Source of the DNA: Phytobacter ursingii
GTDB lineage: Bacteria > Pseudomonadota > Gammaproteobacteria > Enterobacterales > Enterobacteriaceae
Assembly (NCBI GenBank): GCA_901456055.1
Contig: CABDWT010000002.1
Location: 744,001-808,000, forward strand
Direction of reading: 5' to 3'
DNA: 64,000 nucleotides
The first letter of the stretch is position 1. The number at the start of each line of letters is the position of its first letter. Below the pieces are notes generated by a model. The model was not told where the DNA came from and made no database searches. It saw only the letters and a list, made by a program, of their open reading frames with translations. Both the position numbers and the translations under genes were made by a program. Of the stretch, positions 10,708-19,150 are shown piece after piece.

Positions 10708-11172
10708 ATGAATTACCACCAGTATTACCCTGTCGATATAGTCAACGGCCCCGGCACCCGCTGCACCCTGTTCGTTTCCGGATGCGTGCACGAATGCCCT
10801 GGCTGCTACAACAAAAGCACCTGGCGGTTAAACTCCGGCAAGCCATTTACCCAGGAGATGGAAGACCAGATCATTCTCGATCTCAACGACACCCGGGTGA
10901 AACGCCAGGGGATTTCGTTGTCCGGCGGCGATCCGCTCCATCCGCAGAATGTACCGGATATCCTTAAACTGGTGCAGCGTATCCGCGCCGAGTGTCCGGG
11001 CAAAGATGTCTGGGTCTGGACCGGGTACAAGATAAACGAACTGAACGACGCGCAAATGGCCGTTGTCGATTTAATTAACGTGTTGATTGACGGGAAGTTC
11101 GTGCAGGATTTAAAAGACCCGGCACTTATCTGGCGGGGCAGCAGCAACCAGGTTGTGCATCACCTGCGATAA
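10708..11172 (+). CDS. nrdG: Anaerobic ribonucleotide reductase activase NrdG
   Basis: A 154-residue radical SAM protein, the same length as E. coli NrdG and about 90% identical by eye. It uses a [4Fe-4S] cluster bound by CVHECPGC (the Cx3Cx2C motif, residues 26-33) and S-adenosylmethionine to generate the glycyl radical in NrdD. The SGGDP motif, which contacts SAM, is present. The ATG at 10708 gives MNYHQYYPVDIVNGPG, as in E. coli. It ends just before a strong terminator. Confidence 0.97.
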   Translation: MNYHQYYPVDIVNGPGTRCTLFVSGCVHECPGCYNKSTWRLNSGKPFTQEMEDQIILDLNDTRVKRQGISLSGGDPLHPQNVPDILKLVQRIRAECPGKDVWVWTGYKINELNDAQMAVVDLINVLIDGKFVQDLKDPALIWRGSSNQVVHHLR

Positions 11173-11178
11173 TAAAAA

Positions 11179-11204
11179 ACCCCAGCGCCTGCGCTGAGGT
11201 TATT
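11179..11204 (+). terminator. Terminator after nrdG
   Basis: The stem aaccccagcg / cgctgaggtt with a short cct loop is flanked by an A-run on the left and ttattt on the right. It can work for nrdG and, less strongly, for the convergent adhesin gene. Confidence 0.75.
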
Positions 11205-11240
11205 TACAGGCCGGATAAGCGTATCGCCGCCGTGAGAAAA

Positions 11241-12242
11241 TTACTCATACGACATCGTGAATTCCACCGCAGAGTTTGCCGAACCGGGGCTGACCTCACC
11301 CGTGCGGATATAGCGGGCTTTCATCGGGATAACGTAGTCACCGCCCAATGAGGAATTGTAACCGATGTATTTCACAGCGCTATTAAACGGTACTAGCGTG
11401 TCATTGTCATACAACACCTGAATCCCCACCCCGCTCGCCGTGGAGCCACTTCGCAGGGTGATATGTTGATCACTGCCGCCGGAATTGACCAGATTGATCC
11501 CCGCGGCAGGCTTAAAGGAATACTTCACCGCCGTCATATCCTTACTGCATTTCTTGATTTCAAAATTAAACGGTGTGGCGGTACTGGTCGAACCGACACT
11601 GGAGAAATCAGATTTACTGTGTTTTTTGAGGTCAACAGAAATATCGGGGGTTTCGCAGGATTTGATGATAAGGGGGATATCGCTGGTGATTTTTATTTCG
11701 GCAGTTTTCATGCCGCCGGTGGTGGAAACCGAGTTATTTATCCATCCCTCCACCGTAAGGTTGAGTCGTAATGGACCGTCATCCTGACTAACTGGACCGA
11801 TAACATAGAATTGAATATATGTCTTATCAAACACGAAACTCCCAGAACTACTAGCTGGCCAGTAGACATATGTCGATAAATTGTTACCGACAATATTACT
11901 GCTACTCCCAACCCAAACCTTAATACCTATACCTTCCACGTTAGTTTGATAAATCCCGGGATAAGTAGATTCTGTCAGTGTTTCAGAAAATTTTGTCATC
12001 ATATTCACAGGTGCTGAATTGCATGCAAAATAAGCCTGACCACCTTGCGGAATGGTCATGACTGGACCCAGCGTTGTATTCGGTTGTTGATTACTCGACA
12101 CTGACAGCGATACAATATTAACAGTGTAAGATGTGTTGTAACTACCACCGCCAGTAAACCAACAGCCTGCATTAGTTATAAAGCTCAGTGTCATCAACCC
12201 CAAAAACAGGGACGAATTTAAAAAGTGTTTCAGTATATTCAT
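11241..12242 (-). CDS. Fimbrial tip adhesin-like protein (FimH/MrkD type)
   Basis: A 333-residue secreted protein with a signal peptide (hydrophobic core about residues 8-20, cleavage near SFITNAG). Its architecture is that of two-domain chaperone-usher adhesins: an N-terminal lectin-like half rich in Ser/Thr/Tyr, then a C-terminal pilin domain from about residue 200 that has the paired cysteines of pilins and ends in the beta-strand AVEFTMSYE. It is partnered by a chaperone gene 44 bp upstream. I see no usher or major pilin in the window, so the pair is either an orphan or a remnant. The lectin half is too divergent for me to name a receptor. Confidence 0.8.
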   Translation of the reverse strand: MNILKHFLNSSLFLGLMTLSFITNAGCWFTGGGSYNTSYTVNIVSLSVSSNQQPNTTLGPVMTIPQGGQAYFACNSAPVNMMTKFSETLTESTYPGIYQTNVEGIGIKVWVGSSSNIVGNNLSTYVYWPASSSGSFVFDKTYIQFYVIGPVSQDDGPLRLNLTVEGWINNSVSTTGGMKTAEIKITSDIPLIIKSCETPDISVDLKKHSKSDFSSVGSTSTATPFNFEIKKCSKDMTAVKYSFKPAAGINLVNSGGSDQHITLRSGSTASGVGIQVLYDNDTLVPFNSAVKYIGYNSSLGGDYVIPMKARYIRTGEVSPGSANSAVEFTMSYE

Positions 12243-12286
12243 CGCATATTTCCCTGCTCCAGTCGGAGCGCAAATAAGTCATTCCT

Positions 12287-12997
12287 TTAACGGCTATAGA
12301 TAGCGTGATGCCGGGCAAAGCCGCCATGATCGTTTATCGTGGTGAAATAGATTTTTCCCTGCCCCGTACCTGGCAGCGTAAAAACAGAACGCGCTTTCGC
12401 CGGGCACATACCTGTGACGTTCTCAGCCTGTGCCTCGGCTTCACTGAGACTGAGACGGGCAAAAGAGACACTGAATGCCGACGGGTTCTCGCATTCGATT
12501 TTGTTCTGGCCTGCTACACCGAGAAGCCGCCAGTGCAGAGCGTTAACTGCGTCGCCGGGCGAACCTGGCAACCCTGCGGGACGGTAAAAGAGTTTTAAAC
12601 GGGAACGCACCGGGAATTGAATAGCGTTATCGTCGTTTGTCTTGTGCTTCGTTTTTGGCTGCACTTCCAGCACATTCAGCCAGAAAACCGATTCACGATC
12701 CTGCGGAATATTACCTCCGATAAAACGGATACGCAGCGTCTGGCCTTTAGCGGCATTGAGACGAAAAACGGGCGGTGTGACGATAAAAGGAACGGTGGAC
12801 GTGGCGGGTAGAAGAGCGGGATCGCCATTATCCATCCATGCCTGTAAAAGGCGCGGCGAGCTGGCATTGTTGGTCAGCGCGAGCGTTATTTCGCGCTTTG
12901 CCGCTGGATAAATAATCCTTGTGCTGTCGAACTGGATCCCGGCCTGCGTCGCCGCACACCAGAACAGGGAAAAGAGAAAAAAAGCACGTCCATGCAT
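12287..12997 (-). CDS. Periplasmic fimbrial chaperone (PapD family)
   Basis: A 236-residue PapD-like chaperone with a signal peptide (MHGRAFFLFSLFWCAATQA). The two immunoglobulin-like domains show family features: the RIIYP start of strand A1, the WMDNGDP loop, the FIVTPPVFRL stretch and the LRI(R) G1 donor strand, and a C-terminal domain with paired cysteines. It holds pilin subunits in the periplasm and hands them to an usher. I chose the ATG at 12997, which has a GGAGG site 8 nt upstream; an in-frame start at 13024 would precede that site. It is transcribed ahead of the adhesin. The missing usher implies either service for another fimbrial system or decay. Confidence 0.85.
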   Translation of the reverse strand: MHGRAFFLFSLFWCAATQAGIQFDSTRIIYPAAKREITLALTNNASSPRLLQAWMDNGDPALLPATSTVPFIVTPPVFRLNAAKGQTLRIRFIGGNIPQDRESVFWLNVLEVQPKTKHKTNDDNAIQFPVRSRLKLFYRPAGLPGSPGDAVNALHWRLLGVAGQNKIECENPSAFSVSFARLSLSEAEAQAENVTGMCPAKARSVFTLPGTGQGKIYFTTINDHGGFARHHAIYSR

Positions 12998-13515
12998 GGT
13001 ATATCCCTCCGTGAAATATCTCATTCCTCTTAATGCATTTATATGAAGAATATTCGCCTCATTTTATCCAAAACATTCATGTAAATGATAAATATGAGCC
13101 ATATATAATTCGCATGAAATAAAAGTGGGACGGGTTACTTCATGTAATATTGTTTCTGCGGATTGTACTGAAATTCGCGTATCGCTTTCAATCTACATTT
13201 TTATGGCTTGCAGATAAAATCGTATTAAGACGTGACATTAACTTGATAAATGGAGAAAGAAATTCACCAAGGGATGAGGGAGTGCATGTGTGATTTCTTC
13301 ATAAAGATTAAGGGGTCACAGCGAGACGGGGACTTATTTTTTGCAAAACCAGAACTCTGATGAATATAAAATCCGAATACACTTTATCTTATTTCTTAAT
13401 CCTTTAAGGGTTGCGGTAATACCGAAGGGTTAAAGCTCACTCTCTTTTTTGGCCCTTTACAGGCAGGTGAATTATCACCTGTCAGGTGGACACTGTGCGT
13501 CATGGCGTTTAATCG
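12998..13515. other. AT-rich non-coding region upstream of the fimbrial pair
   Basis: About 500 bp with no credible ORF on either strand and noticeably higher A+T than the core genes. It probably holds the promoter of the chaperone/adhesin pair. I looked for usher or pilin remnants and recognised none. Confidence 0.5.
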
Positions 13516-13587
13516 CATAGCCCGGAGAAGATACGTATGCCACTCTCCGGGCCTTCCCCGGAAGCATGATGCTTACCGGGGCTATGG
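13516..13587. repeat. REP pair downstream of the nitroreductase gene
   Basis: Outer arms CATAGCCCGG and CCGGGGCTATG enclose two hairpins (cccggag...ctccggg and ccccgg...ccgggg). It lies 30 bp past the nitroreductase stop codon and probably stabilises or ends that transcript. Confidence 0.7.
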
Positions 13588-13616
13588 ATACGCGAGCCAC
13601 ATCGGAACCAGCTGGA

Positions 13617-14216
13617 TTATTTCGCCACGATAAAGCGTTTAGCGTCATCCATATAAGCTTTGTCACCGGCAGGCGCAATAATCGAACCAAAGTTCATATG
13701 CGCACGCAGTTTCCAGCTTGCCGGGATATTCCAGGTACGCTGGACATCCTCATCCACCAGCGGATTGTAGTGCTGGAGGTTGGCACCAATACCTTTCTCA
13801 GCCAGGGCCAGCCATACCGCATATTGCGCGATACCGGAGCTATGCTCTGACCAAATCGGGAAATTGTCGGCATAGGCGGCAAATTGCTCCTGCAGCCCGG
13901 TCACGACGTCCTGATCTTCAAAGAACAGCACGGAACCCGCAGCAGCGGCAAAACCATCGAGTTTATCGGAGGTGGCGTGGAAGCTCTCTGCCGGAACAAT
14001 CTTTCTCAGTTGCTCACGAACCAGTTCCCAGAATTTGTTGTGTTCATTGCCCAGCAGGATCAGCGCGCGAGAACTCTGCGAGTTGAATGCAGATGGCGCT
14101 TGCTTGATGGCGTCCTGAATAGTCTGAATAACGTCATCGTCCGGCAACGGCAGGTCTTTACCCAGTGCATAAATCGTTCTGCGTTGTTTTGCTAAAGCAA
14201 GGTAGTTCTCTGGCAT
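13617..14216 (-). CDS. Nitroreductase-family oxidoreductase (HBN1/YdgI type)
   Basis: A 199-residue flavoprotein-like sequence. The N-terminus (LALAKQRRTIYALGKDLPL), the AFNSQS motif and the C-terminal RAHMNFG region belong to the FMN-dependent nitroreductase family branch that includes yeast Hbn1. These enzymes reduce nitro compounds or quinones with NAD(P)H; the natural substrate is unknown. The ATG at 14216 has an ideal AGGAGG ribosome site 4 nt away. A longer reading from 14318 would add 34 unrelated residues with no ribosome site and is rejected. It is a single-gene unit, divergent from the 159-residue unknown at 14602. Confidence 0.88.
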   Translation of the reverse strand: MPENYLALAKQRRTIYALGKDLPLPDDDVIQTIQDAIKQAPSAFNSQSSRALILLGNEHNKFWELVREQLRKIVPAESFHATSDKLDGFAAAAGSVLFFEDQDVVTGLQEQFAAYADNFPIWSEHSSGIAQYAVWLALAEKGIGANLQHYNPLVDEDVQRTWNIPASWKLRAHMNFGSIIAPAGDKAYMDDAKRFIVAK

Positions 14217-14601
14217 AACGCCTCCTGAAAGCGTAGTGAATTCCAACGGAGTTGGGGTTTGCGTGACAGGCTGCTCCCGGGAAAGTAGTGCGTTCAAAAT
14301 TCGCTGAAACGAGTTCATGGTTCGCTGATTCCTGTCTGTCCCTTAAACGAGAGCAAACACCCCACTGGCTGTTCGCCCTGACTGTGAAAAGAGTAATCCT
14401 GCCAGCCGGTTAGGGAAAGCAGAACTATTTGGATCTATCATTCAAAAAAAGTGAAAGAACCCTTTGCATGATTATTTTCTAAACATATTCTTTTTACTGC
14501 CGATAATGACGTAGTCTCGTTCTTTCCCGCGTAGATTCATCATCCAACGAGGCACAAGGCTCCTTGCATCAGGTCCTGGATTGCATTTTTCGGAGATGAC
14601 A

Positions 14602-15081
14602 ATGAACGGTATTGATAAAATTACCGCCGTAAGCGCAGGCACACTCGGTGATCCTCATTTATCAAATAATGAAAGTACGTTTGGTCTGCGAAATAAACTC
14701 AAATCAGCAGATATTAATTCTGACACGAATAGCTCTGGCAGCGATGATAGCAGTACCAAACTTTCGCTATCGTCCAAAACCGCGGAGGAAATTAAGAAAC
14801 AACATCAATTAAAACAGGAAGAAATAAAAAAGACTGACTACACCCTGGAAATGACGGGCATCCCGCTATTTCATGGCCGCCTGGTCTCGGTGGTGAAGTA
14901 TCCTGACGGGAGTGAAGAGATGGTTGATGCTCTCTCTGGCGTCAGATTAACGGCACAGGACCTGCAGCAACAGTTTAGTCATTCTACAGAAAACGTTCAG
15001 GACGCATTAAATATTAAGATGGCCAATATTGCGGGGACACCGGGAGAGACTATTAAATCTCATGCCGGAAGTGCAGAATAA
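14602..15081 (+). CDS. Unrecognised 159-residue hydrophilic protein
   Basis: I do not recognise this gene. The start ATG at 14602 has a GGAG site 6 nt upstream; ATG 14596 and TTG 14581 are in frame but less well placed. The protein has no signal peptide or membrane segment. Residues about 25-75 are rich in Ser, Asp, Asn and Lys and look disordered. A more ordered core follows (TGIPLFHGRLVSVVKYPDGS then a possible amphipathic helix). Codon use is AT-rich compared with neighbours, which suggests recent gain. It is divergent from the nitroreductase gene and convergent with the regulator at 15279. It could be a small effector-like or regulatory protein, but nothing in the sequence proves that. 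Confidence 0.6.
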   Translation: MNGIDKITAVSAGTLGDPHLSNNESTFGLRNKLKSADINSDTNSSGSDDSSTKLSLSSKTAEEIKKQHQLKQEEIKKTDYTLEMTGIPLFHGRLVSVVKYPDGSEEMVDALSGVRLTAQDLQQQFSHSTENVQDALNIKMANIAGTPGETIKSHAGSAE

Positions 15082-15101
15082 ATATAAAAAAATATAATCA
15101 G

Positions 15102-15179
15102 TTTTCCTTGCGGAATAGTGAATTATTTACTACGCACACGGGAATTTAAGATAAGAAAGCCTTATTCCGGCAAGGAAAA
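15102..15179. repeat. Long inverted repeat after the 159-residue gene
   Basis: Left arm TTTTCCTTGCGGAATA (15102-15117) and right arm TATTCCGGCAAGGAAAA (15163-15179) are complementary over 16 bp with a single bulged G, around a 45-nt loop. It lies about 20 bp after the stop codon. It could be a 3' stabilising stem, or the scar or end of a small element; there is no adjacent T-run on the plus strand. Confidence 0.6.
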
Positions 15180-15252
15180 TAAGCTCAGGCATTGAAGAGA
15201 ATATTTAGTTTACTCTTTCGGAATATTAAGCATTAACGTCTGGTTAAATGGG

Positions 15253-15271
15253 GCGCGTTGTTTCAACGCGC
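15253..15271 (-). terminator. Probable terminator hairpin of the cluster
   Basis: A perfect 8-bp stem GCGCGTTG-ttt-CAACGCGC lies just past the stop codon of the regulator gene. On the minus strand it is followed by CCCATTTAAC, a weak T-tract, so efficiency may be modest. Confidence 0.5.
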
Positions 15272-15278
15272 AAACCCA

Positions 15279-17189
15279 TTAAAAACGGCTAACGCATTCC
15301 ATTGCCACCGCTTTAAATGCCATGAAATCCTTACAGGCACTCAATCGGGATGCAGCGCGCTCACGTAAAAATGTCACAAAAATATCGTATATCGCCATCG
15401 CCTCTTCATATTCACTTTTACTAATGGCCAGCAGGAAAATAACGTGAGCTGTCTCCTCTCCCCACTGAATACCGTGCGGCGCCAGCACCGTATAGACCAC
15501 TGTTTTTTGCGCCAGCAATCCCAGCGAGTGCGGTAACGCGATCCCTTCCCCCAGCATGGTGCTGACAATTGCTTCACGTTCCACAACCGAGTCGAGGAAA
15601 TCAGCATCAACAAACCCTTCCCGCTGAAGCTGGGCACAAAGCGTAGTAAATAACGTTTGTCTGTCTAACGGACGGTCGATAATAGTGAAATGCGAGGCAT
15701 CGAAATACTTTTCAAGAATCCACGGTCGCGTTCTGTCCACCAGCACCAGTTTGCCAATCTGTTCAAGCTGATAGTCCGTAGGGAACGGCGCAATGGTCAC
15801 AATCGGCTTATCTTTATCGCTGATTCTTGCCGTGGAGATAACAAAGTCTTCGCTAATGGCCTCGCACTGCTCATAGTCGCGCAACGTCACCGTACGGGTG
15901 ACCTCAATCTGCGGATACTTGCGCTGCAATACCGCTTCAATCATGCGCGCCATCGCGTTGCCCGCATCGCACACCAGCATCACGCGCGGCTGTCGCTGAT
16001 AGCCAATATTGTAATGTCGCTCCAGGCCAACGCCGATGTGTAGCACCAGGAAACCGACTTCATTTTCGCTGATCACATAGGGTGTGTATTTCCCCCAACT
16101 GGAGACGGCTGCCAGCGTCATGTCCCACGCCATCGGGTAGTGCTGTTTGATGTTATCCAGCAACGGATTTGGGATCATGATTTGATAGCGCACCCGGGTG
16201 ATCATGGTCTTGATATGGGTGAGCAGGTCCGCATGTAACTGCGCATCGTTTTGCAGGTTGTAGTTATAGTGGCTGTTGATGTAATTGAGGATGTAATTAA
16301 CCAGCGCTTCGTCATCGTCCGCACTGATGGCGCTGGGGGTAATGTCCTGCAACTGACGCCCGGCAATATGTACCCGCAACCAGTGTACTTCCGAAGCCGC
16401 CAGCGGTTTTTCCGCCATTTGTTGCAGCGCATCGGCAATCTCCCGCGCGGCATCCCGCACGTTCTCGTCACCGTCTTCGGCAGTGAACTCTGAGAGCGGA
16501 AATCCTTCGCTGATACGGCGTACCGCTACCGCGCAATACAGGCGAATAAACAATTCGCCCTCATCGGTCAGCCGAATGTGATGGCGGGTAAAAACGTCGT
16601 GCAGGATCACCGCCAGTTGCTCCGGTATCCCTTTATTGAGCGCCTCGTCGGTGACAAGCGGGTTGCGGGCGTTCTGCTGCGTCAGCTCCCAGAGCAAATC
16701 CGTCAGGCAGGCGCGTAACGCCATTTCGCTACCGAACAACTTCATACCGTGGCGTGGTCGGGTCTCCAGCGTCAGTCGGTAGCGGGAAAACCACTCTCTC
16801 ACCTCCGCCATGTCATTTTGCAACGTGGCGCGGCTGACAAACCACTCGTCAGCCAGGTCCTCCAGTTTGATGGAAAAGGCCGACGTCAGGAAGCGCAGCA
16901 GCAGATAATGTACCCGCTCCGGCCCGCTGCGCGGAATGCGCAATGTACGGGGTCGCTCCGCCTGTAACGTCTCATAGCGGGTAGCATCGTCAATTTTTAG
17001 CTGATAACCGCTGCCACGGTTGAGAATAAACTGCGCCCCGTGGCTTTCCAGTAAGGCATTCAGCGCAGTGATATCAGCCCGGACGGTACGCGTGGAAACC
17101 GACAGCCGCTGCGCCAGTTCATCCTGCGGCAGCGTCTCGTTTTGCAACATCATGAACAGTTGCGCTAAACGTTGGTTGGGGAATCGCAC
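15279..17189 (-). CDS. BglG/MtlR-type PTS-regulated transcriptional activator
   Basis: A 636-residue regulator. The N-terminus is an HTH (LPQDELAQRLSVSTRTVRADI), followed by a second HTH-like region (about residues 100-150), two PRDs (about 180-390), an EIIB-like domain (VMLVCDAGNAMARM, where the cysteine is retained) and a C-terminal EIIA-like domain whose active histidine lies in GIALPHSLG. Proteins with this layout bind DNA and are switched by PTS phosphorylation. The start is a GTG at 17189 (RFPNQRLAQLF) with AGAGGA 7 nt upstream; an in-frame GTG at 17237 would place the start in a repeat. It lies 105 bp after the aldolase gene, in the same direction, and I infer it controls the cluster. 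Confidence 0.88.
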   Translation of the reverse strand: MRFPNQRLAQLFMMLQNETLPQDELAQRLSVSTRTVRADITALNALLESHGAQFILNRGSGYQLKIDDATRYETLQAERPRTLRIPRSGPERVHYLLLRFLTSAFSIKLEDLADEWFVSRATLQNDMAEVREWFSRYRLTLETRPRHGMKLFGSEMALRACLTDLLWELTQQNARNPLVTDEALNKGIPEQLAVILHDVFTRHHIRLTDEGELFIRLYCAVAVRRISEGFPLSEFTAEDGDENVRDAAREIADALQQMAEKPLAASEVHWLRVHIAGRQLQDITPSAISADDDEALVNYILNYINSHYNYNLQNDAQLHADLLTHIKTMITRVRYQIMIPNPLLDNIKQHYPMAWDMTLAAVSSWGKYTPYVISENEVGFLVLHIGVGLERHYNIGYQRQPRVMLVCDAGNAMARMIEAVLQRKYPQIEVTRTVTLRDYEQCEAISEDFVISTARISDKDKPIVTIAPFPTDYQLEQIGKLVLVDRTRPWILEKYFDASHFTIIDRPLDRQTLFTTLCAQLQREGFVDADFLDSVVEREAIVSTMLGEGIALPHSLGLLAQKTVVYTVLAPHGIQWGEETAHVIFLLAISKSEYEEAMAIYDIFVTFLRERAASRLSACKDFMAFKAVAMECVSRF

Positions 17190-17228
17190 GTCATTGTCCT
17201 CTTGCTTCCGAATATAGCGGTCAGGTTG

Positions 17229-17292
17229 TCCCCTCACCCTAACTCTCTCCCCAGAGGGGCGAGGGGACGTAAAACATGCGGGGGTGAGGGTC
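17229..17292. repeat. boxC-like repeat between the aldolase and regulator genes
   Basis: The palindrome cccctcaccctaactctctcc / gaggggcgagggga, then gggggtgaggg, fills the gap. It resembles the copies at 10437 and 38305. It may reduce read-through from the enzyme genes into the regulator gene. Confidence 0.7.
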
Positions 17293-17294
17293 TC

Positions 17295-18035
17295 TTAACC
17301 CACGCGTGCTTTGGTCATCGCCAGCAACTGGCGCACATCCGCAGGGCGGGTATCGCCGCTTACCTTATCAATAATAGAACTATAAATATGAGGAATGATT
17401 TTACTCACCCCCGCGTCCAGTGCGATCTGTAAAATCTCGCCAAAGTTCTCCAGATCGATACCGCCCGTCGGCTCCAGCCAGAAGTCATAACGCGCGCACG
17501 CCTCTGCCACCGCCTGGTACTCGTCGCGGCATTTCAGGCCGCCCATCGGAAAATATTTAATCGAACTGCCGCCCATGTCCTTGAGCAGGGCAATCGCCGT
17601 TTCCACCGGCACGATGCCCTCTGCCGCCTGACTGCTGAGCGGCCCGGTAGAGATTTTGACCAGGCCCGGCGTGCCCGTTGGCGACACCAGCCCGTTCACC
17701 ACGGTTTCATTCTGCCCGAGCAACGCACGGCTGGTCGCCACCCCGGTAAAGACCTGATTAACGTGCTGCGGCTGTACTTCGCGGGAGATAGCGCTCACCA
17801 TCGCCGACTGATTCGGATCCCCCGCCCCCAGACCCACGGAGAGCGCATTGTCGATGCGCGCCGCATACTCGCGCATGTCCGCCACCGCGCTTGCCACATC
17901 CGGGTAATTTTTGGAGAGCACCCCCACCAGTACATGACCTTCTGCGGCCTCGTAAATAGCGCTGGCGTTGGCTTTACTTCCTGCCAGCACATTCAGGCAG
18001 ACACGGTCGTGATAAAAATTGGGCGTCAGTTTCAT
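17295..18035 (-). CDS. dgaF: DgaF-like 2-dehydro-3-deoxy-phosphogluconate aldolase
   Basis: A 246-residue TIM-barrel protein of the family typified by Salmonella DgaF (TIGR03581 type). DgaF cleaves 2-keto-3-deoxy-6-phosphogluconate to pyruvate and glyceraldehyde-3-phosphate. The likely Schiff-base lysine is K160 in SSIKYFPMGG, the equivalent of the IKFFPA-type loop in KDPG aldolases; a phosphate-binding EPTGGID loop follows. Its ATG overlaps the stop of the PLP-enzyme gene (ATGA, 18032-18035), which implies translational coupling. The symbol is given by family; whether the substrate is the same is inferred. Confidence 0.85.
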   Translation of the reverse strand: MKLTPNFYHDRVCLNVLAGSKANASAIYEAAEGHVLVGVLSKNYPDVASAVADMREYAARIDNALSVGLGAGDPNQSAMVSAISREVQPQHVNQVFTGVATSRALLGQNETVVNGLVSPTGTPGLVKISTGPLSSQAAEGIVPVETAIALLKDMGGSSIKYFPMGGLKCRDEYQAVAEACARYDFWLEPTGGIDLENFGEILQIALDAGVSKIIPHIYSSIIDKVSGDTRPADVRQLLAMTKARVG

Positions 18036-19150
18036 GCGCGGTGCTCCTTATTCAATTCTTCGGCGATACGATTTGCCACAATGTCCAGTTGCTCAGCAGT
18101 CACGCTGCGTACATCGGCTTCGATAATCCCTTCATTGGCTTTATAACCACGGAAATAAATGGCGTATTCCCCCTGTTTCAGGGCACTGACCAGCTCGCCG
18201 GTGGCGATATCGGTGATGGCTTCATCGAACTTGATTTCGCTACGGGCAATGTCGCGACCAGCGCTGTCCCACACTACCCGCGCGCTGACGCCATTGAGGG
18301 TGTTCAGCCTGTCGATAAACGGCGTCATTTTGGCAACCATCTCTGCGCCGCTCTCTTTGGTGGCGTTCAGGTAGTGTTCAATGGCGCATGTCAGACCGAG
18401 AATGCCCTCTTTACCCACTTTCATGGCGCGCCCGATCCCCGCCGTCTGGCGTTTGACCCACTCCACATACTGCGTTTTACCGATGACCAGCCCGCTGGTT
18501 GGCCCTTCGATCGCCTTCGCGCCGCTATAAATCACCAGATCGGCCCCGGCACGGTAATAGCACTGCAAATCTTCTTCCGCCGCCGCATCCACAATCAGCG
18601 GCAGGTTGTGCTTACGCGCCACAACCGCCGCCTGCTCGACGCTGAGCATGCTTTTTTGCACACAGTGGTGCGATTTGATATAGAGGACTGCCGCCGTGCG
18701 CGGGGAGATGGCCGCCGCCAGTTGATCGGCAGAACACTCATTGGCATAACCTGCTTCCACTACCTTTCCGCCGCCCAGCGCCACCATGGTGCCCACCGGC
18801 GCGCCAAAGTTGACGTTATGGCCGCGTGGCAGAACAATTTCGTTGTTCTCGATCGCCGTGCTGTGCAGATTTTCCAGCAACCAGTCGCTGTCTTTTACTA
18901 GTACCGCCGCCACCGACTGGGCGATCCCCGCCGAAGCGCAGGAGACTACCGTCGCCCCTTCCACCTCCAGCAGCTTCGCAATGTAGTCGCCGGTCTTGTT
19001 CACCAGATCTTTCATTTCGAAGTAGTGATTCATGCCGCTCAGTACGGCATCCACGACCTCCGGGCGCGGCGTGGAAACGCCCAACGCCGTCATGCGCCCG
19101 GAGGCATTAATCACTTGCTTTAGCTGATACTTTTCATAAATCGAAGACAT
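18032..19150 (-). CDS. dgaE: DgaE-like PLP-dependent ammonia-lyase (SelA-like fold)
   Basis: A 372-residue fold-type I PLP enzyme related to SelA and to Salmonella DgaE, which turns D-glucosaminate-6-phosphate into ketodeoxyphosphogluconate and ammonia. The PLP lysine is K212 in YSGAKAIEGPTSG; D188 in LIVDAAAEED should pair with the pyridine nitrogen. The ATG at 19150 is preferred (AGGGAG 8 nt upstream); a GTG at 19159 sits on that site. The gene overlaps the amidohydrolase end by 17 nt and the aldolase start by 4 nt, so the three enzymes are made together. It may act on a different aminated sugar acid phosphate here, because no dga PTS genes are present. Confidence 0.85.
   Translation of the reverse strand: MSSIYEKYQLKQVINASGRMTALGVSTPRPEVVDAVLSGMNHYFEMKDLVNKTGDYIAKLLEVEGATVVSCASAGIAQSVAAVLVKDSDWLLENLHSTAIENNEIVLPRGHNVNFGAPVGTMVALGGGKVVEAGYANECSADQLAAAISPRTAAVLYIKSHHCVQKSMLSVEQAAVVARKHNLPLIVDAAAEEDLQCYYRAGADLVIYSGAKAIEGPTSGLVIGKTQYVEWVKRQTAGIGRAMKVGKEGILGLTCAIEHYLNATKESGAEMVAKMTPFIDRLNTLNGVSARVVWDSAGRDIARSEIKFDEAITDIATGELVSALKQGEYAIYFRGYKANEGIIEADVRSVTAEQLDIVANRIAEELNKEHRA

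Noticed and set aside
13025-13500. Remnants of a fimbrial usher or major pilin
   Set aside because: I read the region in all frames and saw only short AT-rich frames with no pilin or usher motifs.
14217-14318. A 34-residue N-terminal extension of the nitroreductase
   Set aside because: No ribosome site precedes the upstream ATG, while an ideal AGGAGG precedes the ATG at 14216.
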